64,000 nucleotides of DNA from positions 186,001 to 250,000 of the forward strand of contig NZ_BBWQ01000020.1 in the NCBI RefSeq assembly GCF_001463885.1, read 5' to 3'. The DNA is from Aureimonas altamirensis. Its GTDB lineage: Bacteria > Pseudomonadota > Alphaproteobacteria > Rhizobiales > Rhizobiaceae. A program made the position numbers and the translations under genes. The stretch's first letter is position 1. Every line of letters begins with the position of its first letter. A model generated the notes under the pieces. That model saw only the letters and a program-made list of their open reading frames with translations, made no database searches and was not told where the DNA came from. Below, piece after piece: positions 8,971 to 18,000 of this stretch.

Positions 8971-9747
8971 ATGCAGTCACAGCCGAACGCCGAATTCTTT
9001 TCGCCCTCCGGGCCCGACGGCAAACGGCTCGCCTGGCTCGGCCACACCGGCGCGGCGCCGACAATCGTCTTCCTCGGCGGCTACCGCTCCGACATGCGCG
9101 GCACCAAGGCCGAGCGCCTGTCGGCCACCTGCGCCGAAGCGGGCCTTGGCTTCCTGCGCTTCGACTATCGCGGCCATGGCGAATCGTCCGGGCAGTTTGC
9201 GGACCTGACCATCTCGGACTGGCTGGAGGACGCCGCCGACATCGTGTCGGCCATGACGGAAGGGCCGTTGCTGCTGGTCGGGTCGTCCATGGGCGGCTGG
9301 ATCGCGCTGCTTCTGGCGCAGCGGATGCGCGCACGCATGGCCGGGATGCTTCTTCTGGCGCCCGCGCCGGACTTCACCAAGCGGCTCGTGGAGCCATCCC
9401 TTACAGCCGCCGAATGCCGGGACCTTGCCCGCCAGGGCTATATCGAGCGCGCCTCGGCCTATGCGCCCGAACCGACGGTCTACACCAAGCGGCTGCTGGA
9501 CGACGGACTGTCGCAATGCGTCCTCGATGGCCCGGTTGAAACCGGATGTCCGGTGCACATCATCCAGGGCATGCGCGATCCGGACGTGCCCTATACCCAC
9601 GCGCTGGAGCTGGTCTCGCATCTGCCCGGAGACGGCGTCACGCTGACGCTCGTCGCCGACGGAGATCATCGCCTGTCTCGTGAGGAAGACCTCCACCGGA
9701 TGGATGCCGCTGTCCTGGATCTGGCAGCCGGCAAGGCGCGCGGATAA
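8971..9747 (+). CDS. Alpha/beta hydrolase
   Basis: A 258-residue cytoplasmic serine hydrolase of the alpha/beta fold, similar in outline to ABHD10-type thioesterases. The nucleophile elbow is GSSMGG with Ser106; the oxyanion strand is FLGGYRSDM near residue 35; the likely acid is in MRDPDVP (about 201-207) and the catalytic His is His233 in GDHRLSR. FDYRGHGES near 64-72 is typical. It is divergent from infC, an arrangement seen in other members of this order. Substrate unknown. Confidence 0.85.
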   Translation: MQSQPNAEFFSPSGPDGKRLAWLGHTGAAPTIVFLGGYRSDMRGTKAERLSATCAEAGLGFLRFDYRGHGESSGQFADLTISDWLEDAADIVSAMTEGPLLLVGSSMGGWIALLLAQRMRARMAGMLLLAPAPDFTKRLVEPSLTAAECRDLARQGYIERASAYAPEPTVYTKRLLDDGLSQCVLDGPVETGCPVHIIQGMRDPDVPYTHALELVSHLPGDGVTLTLVADGDHRLSREEDLHRMDAAVLDLAAGKARG

Positions 9748-9761
9748 GATTTCATTCCCGC

Positions 9762-9782
9762 GTGACGTTAATGTCACATTAA
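9762..9782. promoter_or_regulatory. Overlapping palindromes downstream of the hydrolase
   Basis: GTGACGTTAATGTCAC (9762-9777) is a palindrome with two mismatched bases, and the shifted TTAATGT-C-ACATTAA (9768-9782) is a perfect one. They lie 15 bp after the hydrolase stop and about 235 bp before the transglutaminase-like gene. The AT-rich core in GC-rich surroundings suggests a protein-binding site, but no regulator is assigned. The remaining gap to 10017 shows no gene. Confidence 0.35.
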
Positions 9783-10017
9783 GGACATTCGCTTCGTCAA
9801 ACTCGTGGCAATTGCGCGCCGGACCGCCTGGATCGCCGCACTTTGCACCGCAACGACGGAGCGCGGATTATTGCACCTGCTCATTCGGAAATACTCCGAT
9901 CGTGTGTCCGATCTACCTCCAAATCGGACTCCTTCCACCAGCGATGATGTTGACCTTCGTCGCCCCCGGTCCGACCATTCCACACAGGGTTCGGGGACGA
10001 CGAGGGGATCGGCTTCC

Positions 10018-10656
10018 ATGGGCAGGCTGCGTGCGCTACTTGCGATTGCGATCGCATCGACCTTGTGTGCAGGTGCGATATTGCCCGCACAGGCGCGGCA
10101 ACTGTTCATGCCGTTGGCCGGTCCCACCTCGCAGCCCATAGGCCATTTCGACTATTGCCGGCGCGAGCCGCAGGAATGCCGGCCGCATGCACGTCCGGTG
10201 CCGGGCCCGCCGGCGCTTTCGCCCGGCCTTCTGCACCTCGTTGCCGGCATAAACCGGCAGGTCAATGCCGACATCGAACCGGCGTCCGACTGGGCCATGC
10301 ACGGACAGGAAGAATACTGGAGCATTCCGGTGAACCGCGGAGACTGCGAGGATTACGCCTTGCTGAAGCGGGACCGTCTGGTCGAGGCCGGCCTGCCGGC
10401 GAGCAGCCTTCTGATGACCGTCGTGCGCAAGCCCAACGGCGAAGGCCATGCCGTCCTGACGCTGACGACACGCGCCGGCGATTTCGTCCTGGACAATCTG
10501 GACGCGCGGGTGCGGAGCTGGGGAGATACGCCCTACACCTACCTCAAGCGGCAGGACGCAGCCGATCCGGGCCGATGGGTTCGTGTGGAGGGTGATTCGC
10601 CTGTCCGGCTAGCATCCGGGCGCGATGCCCGTGTCGTGCCGGCGGCACTGCGCTGA
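10018..10656 (+). CDS. Transglutaminase-like cysteine peptidase (DUF920/BTLCP)
   Basis: Predicted exported protease-like protein of the bacterial transglutaminase-like cysteine proteinase family. From the ATG at 10018 it has a signal peptide (hydrophobic residues 5-22, cleavage near AQA-R) and a mature domain with Cys110 in NRGDCEDYA, His144 in GEGHAVLT and Asp159 in LDNLD as the triad. I chose this start because the longer open frame upstream would place the signal peptide internally. In other bacteria relatives (LapG) process surface adhesins; no adhesin gene is nearby, so the substrate is unknown. Length 212 is normal. Confidence 0.87.
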   Translation: MGRLRALLAIAIASTLCAGAILPAQARQLFMPLAGPTSQPIGHFDYCRREPQECRPHARPVPGPPALSPGLLHLVAGINRQVNADIEPASDWAMHGQEEYWSIPVNRGDCEDYALLKRDRLVEAGLPASSLLMTVVRKPNGEGHAVLTLTTRAGDFVLDNLDARVRSWGDTPYTYLKRQDAADPGRWVRVEGDSPVRLASGRDARVVPAALR

Positions 10657-10668
10657 CGGGCAAGGCCC

Positions 10669-10857
10669 TCAGGCCTCGTCTTCCCTGTCGGGCACTTCTT
10701 CCTCGACGCCCGGTATGACATAGGCGCCGGACAGCCAGCGGTTGAGATCTACCGATTTGCAGCGGGGCGAGCAGAACGGATAAGTGGCACGGTCCGAAGG
10801 CCGCCCGCATTCCGGGCAGGCGCGCCTGGGCCGCAGCGGTGTAACCGCGCCGGTCAT
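10669..10857 (-). CDS. yacG: DNA gyrase inhibitor YacG, zinc protein
   Basis: A 62-residue protein with the four zinc-binding cysteines of YacG: CPECG at the start and FCSPRCK about 15 residues later, followed by DLNRWLSG. In E. coli YacG binds GyrB and inhibits gyrase. The ATG at 10855-10857 overlaps the maf stop codon as ATGA, so the two genes are translationally coupled. The C-terminus is acidic. It is too short for many gene finders and the frame is open upstream inside maf, which explains possible mis-calls. Confidence 0.92.
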   Translation of the reverse strand: MTGAVTPLRPRRACPECGRPSDRATYPFCSPRCKSVDLNRWLSGAYVIPGVEEEVPDREDEA

Positions 10858-11471
10858 TGCGCCGCCGCCGTGCCCTGCCGGAAGCCTTCGCCCTGCAGCA
10901 GCGCCAGCGTCTCGTAGAGCGGCAGGCCCACCACATTGCTGTAGCTTCCCACGAGGCGCACGACAAAACCGCCCGCCAGCCCCTGGATGGCGTAGCCGCC
11001 CGCCTTGCCGCGCCACTCGCCGCTGGCCAGATACTGGTCCATGTCTTCGCGGGTCAGACGCTTGAAGCGGACCCGCGTCTCCACCAGCCGCTGGCGAAGC
11101 CGCCCGGAAGGCCCGATGACGCAGACGCCGGTGTATACGCGGTGCGTGCGGCCGGACAGAATCCGCAGATTGGCGTGCGCATCCTCGATCAGTTCGGCCT
11201 TGGGCATCACCTGCCGCCCGACGCAGACGACCGTATCGGCAGCCAGTACGAAGCGGCCGGCCCGCTCCTGCAAGCGCTCCAGCACGGCCACGGCGGCCTC
11301 GGCCTTGCCCTGGCTCAAGCGCTTGGCCAGCGAGCGCGGATGCTCGGACCCGTGTTGCGCCTCGTCGATGTCGGCAGGCAACAGCCGCTCGGGCTCCAGG
11401 CCGACCTGCTGCAGCAGTTCGAGCCGGCGCGGCGACGCCGAAGCGAGAATCAGATGCTGCGACTGGGCCAT
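10854..11471 (-). CDS. maf: Maf family nucleotide pyrophosphatase
   Basis: Hydrolyses non-canonical or pyrimidine nucleoside triphosphates to monophosphates. The 205 residues show the family motifs [12 protein letters not shown] (about 9-20), AADTVV (about 79) and [12 protein letters not shown] (about 156-167). It lies 16 bp after infA and overlaps yacG by four bases, the common infA-maf-yacG order of this group. Which of the Maf subfamilies (dTTP/UTP or m7GTP) applies was not resolved. Confidence 0.94.
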   Translation of the reverse strand: MAQSQHLILASASPRRLELLQQVGLEPERLLPADIDEAQHGSEHPRSLAKRLSQGKAEAAVAVLERLQERAGRFVLAADTVVCVGRQVMPKAELIEDAHANLRILSGRTHRVYTGVCVIGPSGRLRQRLVETRVRFKRLTREDMDQYLASGEWRGKAGGYAIQGLAGGFVVRLVGSYSNVVGLPLYETLALLQGEGFRQGTAAAQ

Positions 11472-11487
11472 GCGAAGCGTGCTCGGC

Positions 11488-11706
11488 TTACTTGAAGCGA
11501 TAGGTGATGCGGCCCTTGGTCAGGTCGTAGGGGGTCATCTCGACGAGCACCTTGTCGCCCGTCAGAACACGGATGCGATTCTTGCGCATGCGCCCCGCCG
11601 TGTGTGCGATGATTTCGTGATCGTTCTCGAGCTTGATGCGGAATGTCGCGTTCGGCAGCAGCTCGGTAACGACCCCGGGAAACTCGAGAACTTCTTCTTT
11701 CGCCAT
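11488..11706 (-). CDS. infA: Translation initiation factor IF-1
   Basis: A 72-residue OB-fold protein that occupies the A site during initiation; sequence [20 protein letters not shown] onward is typical, with [15 protein letters not shown] and the ending GRITYRFK. The start at 11704-11706 gives the exact family length; 33 further codons are open upstream but not conserved. The 180-bp gap to murA has no gene. Confidence 0.97.
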   Translation of the reverse strand: MAKEEVLEFPGVVTELLPNATFRIKLENDHEIIAHTAGRMRKNRIRVLTGDKVLVEMTPYDLTKGRITYRFK

Positions 11707-11888
11707 GCGTGGTCCTGACCTTGGATCGGAGTTCGGCCGAAGGCCCGATGCGGGCCGGCCATTGGAACGAGTCGAGGCCGGCAGCGCACGGCGCGACCGG
11801 CCCATTATGGAAATTCACGCGCCCTAAATCGTGCGGAACGAAGAAAAATGCAAGGCGGGAATGGATTTGCCCGGACGATAGACCAGGC

Positions 11889-13178
11889 TCAGCCCGAAAT
11901 CCTTTCCACGTCCGCGCCGCAGGCGACAAGCTTCTCTTCCAGCCGTTCGAACCCGCGATCCAGATGATAGACCCGGTTTACGGTCGTCTCGCCTTCCGCC
12001 ACCAGACCGGCGATCACCAGCGACACGGAGGCACGCAGATCGGTGGCCATGACCGGCGCACCGGCAAGCCGCGGCACGCCTTCGACGCGGGCGACCTGGC
12101 CTGAAAGCGAAATCTTCGCCCCCAGCCTGGCCAGTTCCTGGACATGCATGAAGCGATTCTCGAAAATCGTCTCGGTGATGTTGGAAACGCCGCCGGACCG
12201 GGTCATCAGCGCCATGAACTGGGCTTGCAGATCGGTCGGGAAACCGGGGAAAGGATCGGTCGTCACATCGACCGGCGAAATGCCCGCGCCGTTGCGCCGC
12301 ACCCGGATGCCATCGTTCAGCTCGGTGATCTCGGCACCGGCCTGGCGCAGGGCGTCCAGTGCGGAATCCAGCAGCGAGGCGCGCGTACCGGCCAGGGTGA
12401 CGTCGCCGCCGGCCATGGCGGCGGCAATGGCGTAGGTGCCCGTCTCGATCCGGTCCGGCAGCACGCGGTGGCGCGCGCCCGACAGGGCCGGGACACCCTC
12501 TATGGTAATGGTGGACGTTCCGGCGCCCGAAATGCGCGCGCCCATGGCGTTGAGGCAGGTGGCGAGGTCGGCAACCTCCGGCTCGCGCGCGGCGTTCTCG
12601 ATGACGGTTTCGCCCTTGGCCAGCGACGCCGCCATCATCAGCACATGGGTTGCCCCCACGGACACCTTGGGAAAGCGATACCGCGCACCGACGAGCCCGC
12701 CCTTCGCCTCGGCGACGACGTAGCCCTGGTCGATGTCGATGTCGGCGCCAAGCGCCCGAAGCCCGTCGATGAACAGGTCGACCGGCCGGGTGCCGATGGC
12801 ACAACCGCCGGGCAGCGACACGCGGGCCTTGTGCATGCGGGCCAGCAGCGGACCGATCACCCAGAAGCTTGCCCGCATCTTGGAGACGAGTTCGTAAGGG
12901 GCGGTCGTATCGACGATGGTGCGCGCGGTGAAGTGGATCGTGCGTCCCTGCGAAGGGTCTTGCACCAGCCGCTTGCCCGATACCGCATAGTCGACGCCGT
13001 GATTGCCGAGAATGCGGATCAACTGCTCCACATCGGCGAGATGAGGGACGTTCTCCAGCGTCAGCGTATCGTCCGTCAGGAGCGAGGCGATCATCAACGG
13101 CAGGGCGGCGTTCTTGGCCCCGGAGATCGGAATCGTGCCGTTGAGCGCGTTACCGCCCCGAATGCGAATGCGATCCAT
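11889..13178 (-). CDS. murA: UDP-N-acetylglucosamine 1-carboxyvinyltransferase
   Basis: First committed step of peptidoglycan synthesis: transfers enolpyruvate from PEP to UDP-GlcNAc. The 429-residue protein has the N-terminal SGAKNAALP (about residues 19-27) and the active-site loop with Cys126 in [10 protein letters not shown], the residue alkylated by fosfomycin, so this is the sensitive form. Full length with no anomalies. It starts the run toward infA on the minus strand; DUF2948 and hisD, which often sit here in related genomes, are absent. Confidence 0.97.
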   Translation of the reverse strand: MDRIRIRGGNALNGTIPISGAKNAALPLMIASLLTDDTLTLENVPHLADVEQLIRILGNHGVDYAVSGKRLVQDPSQGRTIHFTARTIVDTTAPYELVSKMRASFWVIGPLLARMHKARVSLPGGCAIGTRPVDLFIDGLRALGADIDIDQGYVVAEAKGGLVGARYRFPKVSVGATHVLMMAASLAKGETVIENAAREPEVADLATCLNAMGARISGAGTSTITIEGVPALSGARHRVLPDRIETGTYAIAAAMAGGDVTLAGTRASLLDSALDALRQAGAEITELNDGIRVRRNGAGISPVDVTTDPFPGFPTDLQAQFMALMTRSGGVSNITETIFENRFMHVQELARLGAKISLSGQVARVEGVPRLAGAPVMATDLRASVSLVIAGLVAEGETTVNRVYHLDRGFERLEEKLVACGADVERISG

Positions 13179-13276
13179 TCTTCGATGTCACCCCTGCGTT
13201 GCGGAACAGCCAGCCTCAGTACACGAGTGCGCCATGCCGTTCAAATGCCCCCGAAATCGGGACAAAAGCTGCGCCC

Positions 13277-13435
13277 CTATTGTGGCCGAATGAGTACCGT
13301 TGCGCCGAAGACGAACAGCGCCGCCAGCGCGATCTTCCAGAAATCGCCCCGTTTGCGCAGGCCCGGCAGGCCCAGAGGTCGAATCACCTGCACCACCATC
13401 GCCACGATCATCAGCGCCGAAACAATCTTCGTCAT
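13277..13435 (-). CDS. Small two-helix membrane protein
   Basis: A 52-residue product starting MTKIVSALMIVAMVV. It has a hydrophobic helix at residues 3-17, a short basic loop (GLRKRGDFW) and a second helix at about 32-47. I start it at the ATG 13433-13435 behind GGTGATC; a TTG nine codons earlier overlaps the gene upstream. It begins only 7 bp after the SelW-like gene, so the two are probably one transcript. Function unknown. Confidence 0.65.
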   Translation of the reverse strand: MTKIVSALMIVAMVVQVIRPLGLPGLRKRGDFWKIALAALFVFGATVLIRPQ

Positions 13436-13442
13436 GGCGCGA

Positions 13443-13721
13443 TCACCGGTCGCTATGTCCAAGGCTGCGCTCCGGGTCCAGAATATCGCGCACCCGCTGC
13501 TTCAGCACCTTCGCCTCCGGGAAGCCGCCATCCGCCTTGCGCTCCCAGACTGGCGCGCCGTCGCAGGCGATCTCGAATATTCCGCCGGTGCCGGGCACCA
13601 GAGCTACCTCGCCGATGTCGGTGCCGAAGGTCGACAACAGCTCCTGCGCCAGCCATGCGGCGCGCAGCAGCCATTGGCACTGGGTGCAGTAGGTGATCGT
13701 GATGCGCGGCGTGTTCGCCAT
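13443..13721 (-). CDS. SelT/SelW/SelH-like thioredoxin-fold protein
   Basis: A 92-residue protein of the Rdx family (SelW-like). Redox motif CTQC sits in the first loop (ITITYCTQCQWLLRAAW), where eukaryotic homologues carry CxxU; here both positions are Cys, so no selenocysteine is involved. The start at 13719-13721 gives the family N-terminus; the open frame upstream runs into the MarR promoter region. It is divergent from marR with 78 bp between. Role in redox is inferred; partners unknown. Confidence 0.85.
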   Translation of the reverse strand: MANTPRITITYCTQCQWLLRAAWLAQELLSTFGTDIGEVALVPGTGGIFEIACDGAPVWERKADGGFPEAKVLKQRVRDILDPERSLGHSDR

Positions 13722-13784
13722 GGGCTGGCCTCCGGTGGGACGATACCTTCTACCCTGCGACAGTTTGTAAGTCTTGTTTATTGT

Positions 13785-13794
13785 TAGTGCACTA
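13785..13794. promoter_or_regulatory. Palindrome just before marR, likely MarR operator
   Basis: TAGTGCACTA is a perfect 10-bp palindrome ending five bases before the ATG at 13800. MarR proteins typically repress their own operon from such sites. No ribosome binding site is seen between it and the start codon, so the message may be leaderless or start at a later ATG (13809). Confidence 0.5.
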
Positions 13795-13799
13795 GTTAT

Positions 13800-14279
13800 A
13801 TGCCCAACATGCAAAAAACGGACGATGCCTCGCGAGCCGAATTGACGGACCTCGTCATCAAGACGAGCCGCCGCATGCGCACCCTTTTCAATGCCCGCGT
13901 GAGCGAGCAGGGGCTAACCTATCCGCGCGCCCGCGCGCTTGCCGAACTGGCCCGCCACCCGATGCCGACGCAGACGGAACTGGCCTGCCAGTTGCAGTTG
14001 GAGAGTGCGACAGTGGTTCGCCTTCTGGACGGCATGGAGCGGCTGGACCTCATCGAGCGCCTGCCCTCGCCCGGCGACCGCCGGGCCAAGATCGTTCGAC
14101 TCACGCCGGAGGGCCGCAAGGCCGCGGCCGTCGTCTCGGCGGCGTCCGACGACATCCGCGACGCCGTGTTGTCCGATATCGACGACCGGGAGATCGTGGC
14201 TGCCCTGGCCGTCATGCGGCGCATGGCGCGGGCCCTCGAAGCCGTTTCCCACCCGGGAGCGTCCGACGATGACGAATGA
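13800..14279 (+). CDS. MarR family transcriptional regulator
   Basis: A 159-residue winged-helix repressor. The recognition region is QTELACQLQLESATVVRLLDG (about residues 60-80) followed by the wing ERLPSPGDRRAKIVRLT. The gene leads an efflux operon and its stop (14277-14279) lies inside the start of the MFS gene, so they are co-translated. By family behaviour it should sense a small aromatic or lipophilic compound and release the operator upstream. The first codon is uncertain (13800 or 13809). Confidence 0.9.
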   Translation: MPNMQKTDDASRAELTDLVIKTSRRMRTLFNARVSEQGLTYPRARALAELARHPMPTQTELACQLQLESATVVRLLDGMERLDLIERLPSPGDRRAKIVRLTPEGRKAAAVVSAASDDIRDAVLSDIDDREIVAALAVMRRMARALEAVSHPGASDDDE

Positions 14280-15894
14280 AACCGCCGCCCCGGCCCGTCC
14301 CATCCGCACGCTTCCGCCGCCCGCGCCGTACATGGCGCGGCATCCGGCCCATGCGGCGCTGTATATCGGCGCGGCCACGCTGATCTCGCTGACGCAGGGC
14401 CTCGGCCTCAACCTGATCTCGTCCAACCTGTCCAACGTGCAGGGCAGCCTCTCGCTGACGACCACCGAGACCGTCTGGCTGATGGCCGCCTATCTGGCGC
14501 CCAATGTCAGCCTGACGCTGATGATGACGAAGATCCGCGCCCAGTTCGGGCTGCGGCGCTTTGCCGAATGCGCCATCGTCGCCTTCGTGGCGATCAGCGC
14601 CATGCACCTCTTCGTCACCGACTTCCGGTCGGCACTTCTGGTGCGCTTCTTTGCCGGCGTCGCGGCCTCGCCGCTGTCGACGCTCGCCTTCCTGTACATG
14701 CTGGAGACCTTCCCGCCCGAGAAGAAGATGACGATGGGCGTTACCTTCGCCGTCATCAACATCTCGGTCGCGATGCCCGTCGCGCGGCTCGTTTCGCCGC
14801 TGCTGACGGACATGGGAGATTTCGCCAGCCTGTTCAGCCTCGAAATGGCCATGGCCATGCTGTCGCTGGCCGCCATCTTTTTCCTGCCGCTCAATCCGCC
14901 GGCCCGCGCGCAGGTGTTCGAGCCGCTCGACTTCGTCAGCTATGTCCTGATCGCCATCGGGCTCGGCTCCATCGCCGTCACAGCCACGGTCGGCCCTTAC
15001 GATTGGTGGCTGGAAGCCCGCTGGATCGGCTGGACGCTGGCCGTCGGCATCGCCGCCCTGTCGGCTGCGGGAATAATCGAGCTGAACCGTTCCAACCCGC
15101 TGGTGGACCTGCGCTGGATCCTGTCGCCGCAGATCCTGCATTTTGCCGGCATCCTCCTGCTGTTCCGCCTGATCCTGTCAGAGCAGACAAGCGGCGCGTC
15201 CGGCTTCTTCCAGGCCATCGGCCTGCGCAACGAGCAGATGACGCTTCTGTATTTCGTGATGCTGGCCAGCACCGTACTGGCAGGGCTGGTCACGGCGGCC
15301 GTCATGAAGCCGGGGCGCGCCCCGGCCATCCATGCCGCTGCATTGGCTCTCCTGTCCGTCGGCGCATTCATGGACGCGCACGCCACCAACCTGACCCGGC
15401 CGGAAAACATGCTGGTCAGCCAGTCGATGATCGCCATGGCAGGCGTCATGTTCCTGCCGCCGGCGCTGGCGATGGGGTTCATGGCGGCGATGAAGAAGGG
15501 CATGAACTATCTGCTCTCCTTCCTGATCGTCTTCCTGACCACGCAAAGCCTGGGAGGGGCTGTCGGCTCGGCCATCTTCCGCACCATCGTCACCCTGCGC
15601 GAGAAATTCCACTCGCAGACCCTGGTCGAAGACGTCGTCATGAGCGATCCGACGGTTGCGGCCCGCGTGGCGCGCATGGCGGCCGCCTACGCGCCGACGA
15701 CGCCCGACCCGGCCATCCAGCAGGCCAGGGCGCTTGCCGCCCTGTCTGCCCAGGCGACCCGCGAGGCCACGATCCTTGCCTATAATGACGCATTCCTGCT
15801 GGTCAGCGGGGTTTCCGCCTTCGGCCTCGGCTGCCTCTTGCTGCATGTCCTGTTCCGGCACATCTTCCCGCCGACAGAGCCGGCGGCAAGCTGA
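14269..15894 (+). CDS. MFS efflux transporter, DHA2 type
   Basis: Proton-driven multidrug exporter with about 14 predicted helices over 541 residues, the size of the EmrB/DHA2 group. The ATG at 14269 overlaps the last 11 bases of marR. The first transmembrane part has NLSNVQGSLSLTTTETVWL, comparable to the EmrB helix-1 region. A periplasmic adaptor (HlyD/EmrA type) follows after 51 bp, so the pair should form an EmrAB-like pump reaching the outer membrane. Substrate unknown. Confidence 0.88.
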   Translation: MTNETAAPARPIRTLPPPAPYMARHPAHAALYIGAATLISLTQGLGLNLISSNLSNVQGSLSLTTTETVWLMAAYLAPNVSLTLMMTKIRAQFGLRRFAECAIVAFVAISAMHLFVTDFRSALLVRFFAGVAASPLSTLAFLYMLETFPPEKKMTMGVTFAVINISVAMPVARLVSPLLTDMGDFASLFSLEMAMAMLSLAAIFFLPLNPPARAQVFEPLDFVSYVLIAIGLGSIAVTATVGPYDWWLEARWIGWTLAVGIAALSAAGIIELNRSNPLVDLRWILSPQILHFAGILLLFRLILSEQTSGASGFFQAIGLRNEQMTLLYFVMLASTVLAGLVTAAVMKPGRAPAIHAAALALLSVGAFMDAHATNLTRPENMLVSQSMIAMAGVMFLPPALAMGFMAAMKKGMNYLLSFLIVFLTTQSLGGAVGSAIFRTIVTLREKFHSQTLVEDVVMSDPTVAARVARMAAAYAPTTPDPAIQQARALAALSAQATREATILAYNDAFLLVSGVSAFGLGCLLLHVLFRHIFPPTEPAAS

Positions 15895-15945
15895 TCCAAC
15901 CGAAGCAACCCCATTCCCGATACCGTCTCTTTGAAAGGCTGGAAC

Positions 15946-17043
15946 ATGCCCCGCATCTTCCGCTCCTTCGCCACCTATGTCGCCGCGCTTATCGGCATCG
16001 CCGGCGTGCTCACCGTCCTCTATGCCTGGAACCTGCCGCCCTTCGCGTCGAGCGTCCAGACGACCAACGACGCCTATGTCCGGGGCCGCGTCACCATGAT
16101 GAGCCCGCAACTGTCGGGCATCGTCGCGGAAGTGCCCGTCCAGGACTTCCAGCATGTGACCGCCGGTACGCTGATCGCCCGCATCGACGACGGCACCTAC
16201 CGCCAGAAGCTGGAGCAGGCCCGCGCCAATCTTTCCGGACAGGAAGCCGCACTGTCGCGCTTCGAGCAGCAGCGCCTTTCCGCCGAGGCCAAGGTGACGG
16301 CGGCTGAGGCGGCACAGAAGAGTGCCGAGGCCTCCTTCGACACGGCGGACGCCAACTGGAACCGCATCGCCCCCCTTGCCGCAAAGGGCTTCGCCCCCGG
16401 CAGCGACCTCGACCTTGCCCGCAAGTCCCGCGCCGAGGCCGACGCCGCCCTCAACCAGGCGCGGGCGCAGGTGGAAGTTGCGCGACAGGACCTCGCATCG
16501 GTCATCACCTCGCGCCAGTCGCTGGAAGCGGCGGTCGACAGTGCGAAGGCCGCCGTATTGCTGGCCGAACTCGACATGACGCATACCCGCATCATTGCTC
16601 CGGCCGATGGGACGCTCGGCGAAGTCGGGGTCCGGGTCGGCCAGTATGTCCAGCCGGGCACCGGGCTGGCCAGCCTGGTGCCGGACGACCGGTGGATCGT
16701 CGCCAATTTCAAGGAAACGCAGGTTCGCGGGATGGAACCCGGACAGCGCGTCGACTTTACCGTGGATGCCTATCCGGGCCGCGTCTTCCACGGACAGGTC
16801 GAGCGATTCTCGCCGGCCACCGGCTCGGAATTCGCGGTCCTGAAATCGGACAACGCAACCGGCAACTTCACCAAGATCGCCCAGCGCATGCCCGTGCGCA
16901 TCCGGATCGACGGGCAGGACACGCAATCCGGGCGGCTGGTGCCGGGCATGTCGGTGATCGTATCCATCGATACGGCGCAGCCGATGGACAGCCTCGCGGC
17001 CGATGCCGACGGGGGAGGCGACAGCGCGGGCAGGATCGAGTAG
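15946..17043 (+). CDS. HlyD/EmrA-type membrane fusion protein
   Basis: Periplasmic adaptor of 365 residues: one N-terminal membrane helix (about 8-27), a biotinyl-lipoyl-like half (QLSGIVAEVPVQDFQHVTAG), a long alpha-helical hairpin rich in Ala, Gln and Glu (about 80-200), the second lipoyl half and a beta-barrel domain. ATG 15946 is preceded by GAAAGGCTGG; a TTG five codons earlier is also possible. It pairs with the MFS transporter just upstream. Confidence 0.9.
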   Translation: MPRIFRSFATYVAALIGIAGVLTVLYAWNLPPFASSVQTTNDAYVRGRVTMMSPQLSGIVAEVPVQDFQHVTAGTLIARIDDGTYRQKLEQARANLSGQEAALSRFEQQRLSAEAKVTAAEAAQKSAEASFDTADANWNRIAPLAAKGFAPGSDLDLARKSRAEADAALNQARAQVEVARQDLASVITSRQSLEAAVDSAKAAVLLAELDMTHTRIIAPADGTLGEVGVRVGQYVQPGTGLASLVPDDRWIVANFKETQVRGMEPGQRVDFTVDAYPGRVFHGQVERFSPATGSEFAVLKSDNATGNFTKIAQRMPVRIRIDGQDTQSGRLVPGMSVIVSIDTAQPMDSLAADADGGGDSAGRIE

Positions 17044-17055
17044 AAGACGCCGCTC

Positions 17056-18000
17056 ATGATGAAGGCTTCGATGATGGAACCGATCCTATCGGTCGAGAAT
17101 GTCGGCAAGACCTATGCCAACGGCTTCACGGCGCTGAAACCGGTGGACCTGACCATCAGGCAGGGCGAGATCTTTGCGCTTCTGGGCCCCAACGGCGCCG
17201 GCAAGACCACGCTGATCAGCATCATCTGCGGCCTGACGAACCGCAGCCAGGGCACGGTGCGCATCGGCGGCCACGATATCGGGTCCGACTATCGCGCCGC
17301 GCGTGCGATGATCGGCCTTGTGCCGCAGGAGCTGACGGCCGATGCCTTCGAAACGGTCTGGGCGACGGTCAGCTTCACGCGCGGCCTGTTCGGCCTCAAA
17401 CGCAACGACGCCTATGTCGAGAAGGTTCTGAAGGACCTGTCCCTGTGGGACAAGCGCGACTCCAAGATCATGACCCTGTCCGGCGGCATGAAGCGTCGGG
17501 TGCTGATCGCCAAGGCGCTGGCGCACGAGCCGCGGCTTCTGTTCCTCGACGAGCCGACCGCCGGCGTCGACGTGGAATTGCGCCGCGACATGTGGCGCGT
17601 CGTCAGCACCCTGCGTGATTCCGGCGTCACCATCTTCCTGACCACGCATTACATCGAGGAAGCGCAGGAGATGGCGGACCGCATCGGCGTCATCCGAGGC
17701 GGCGAGCTGATCCTGGTGGAAGAGAAGTCCCGCCTGATGGAAAAGCTCGGGCGCAAGGAACTCATCATCGAGTTGCAGGACAAGATCGCCTCCGTACCCG
17801 CCGCCCTGTCCGGTTTCGACCTGGTCTTGTCGGACGATGGCAAGGCGCTCACCTATGCCTACGCCACGGGTGGCGAAAGAACGGGCATCACGGCGCTGCT
17901 GGCCGCACTCGACGGGGCTGGCATCCGCCTGCACGACATCCGCACCCACCAGAGCACGCTGGAAGACATCTTCATCGATCTCGTCAGGAGCAGGGCATGA
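17056..18000 (+). CDS. ABC exporter ATPase (ABC-2 type, YadG-like)
   Basis: ATP-binding subunit, 314 residues. Walker A is GPNGAGKTT (about residues 44-52), the signature is LSGGMKRR, and Walker B is [12 protein letters not shown]; the H-loop is TTHYIEEA. The C-terminal extension resembles that of drug or polysaccharide exporters of the YadG/CcmA-like group. It follows the adaptor by 12 bp and overlaps the permease start by four bases (ATGA at 17997-18000). Confidence 0.92.
   Translation: MMKASMMEPILSVENVGKTYANGFTALKPVDLTIRQGEIFALLGPNGAGKTTLISIICGLTNRSQGTVRIGGHDIGSDYRAARAMIGLVPQELTADAFETVWATVSFTRGLFGLKRNDAYVEKVLKDLSLWDKRDSKIMTLSGGMKRRVLIAKALAHEPRLLFLDEPTAGVDVELRRDMWRVVSTLRDSGVTIFLTTHYIEEAQEMADRIGVIRGGELILVEEKSRLMEKLGRKELIIELQDKIASVPAALSGFDLVLSDDGKALTYAYATGGERTGITALLAALDGAGIRLHDIRTHQSTLEDIFIDLVRSRA

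Noticed and set aside
13443-13721. Selenoprotein
   Set aside because: Both positions of the redox motif are Cys codons and there is no in-frame TGA in the coding region.
15178-16926. A 582-codon minus-strand frame opposite the MFS and HlyD genes
   Set aside because: Low-complexity, no hydrophobic pattern or motif, and fully covered by two recognisable genes.
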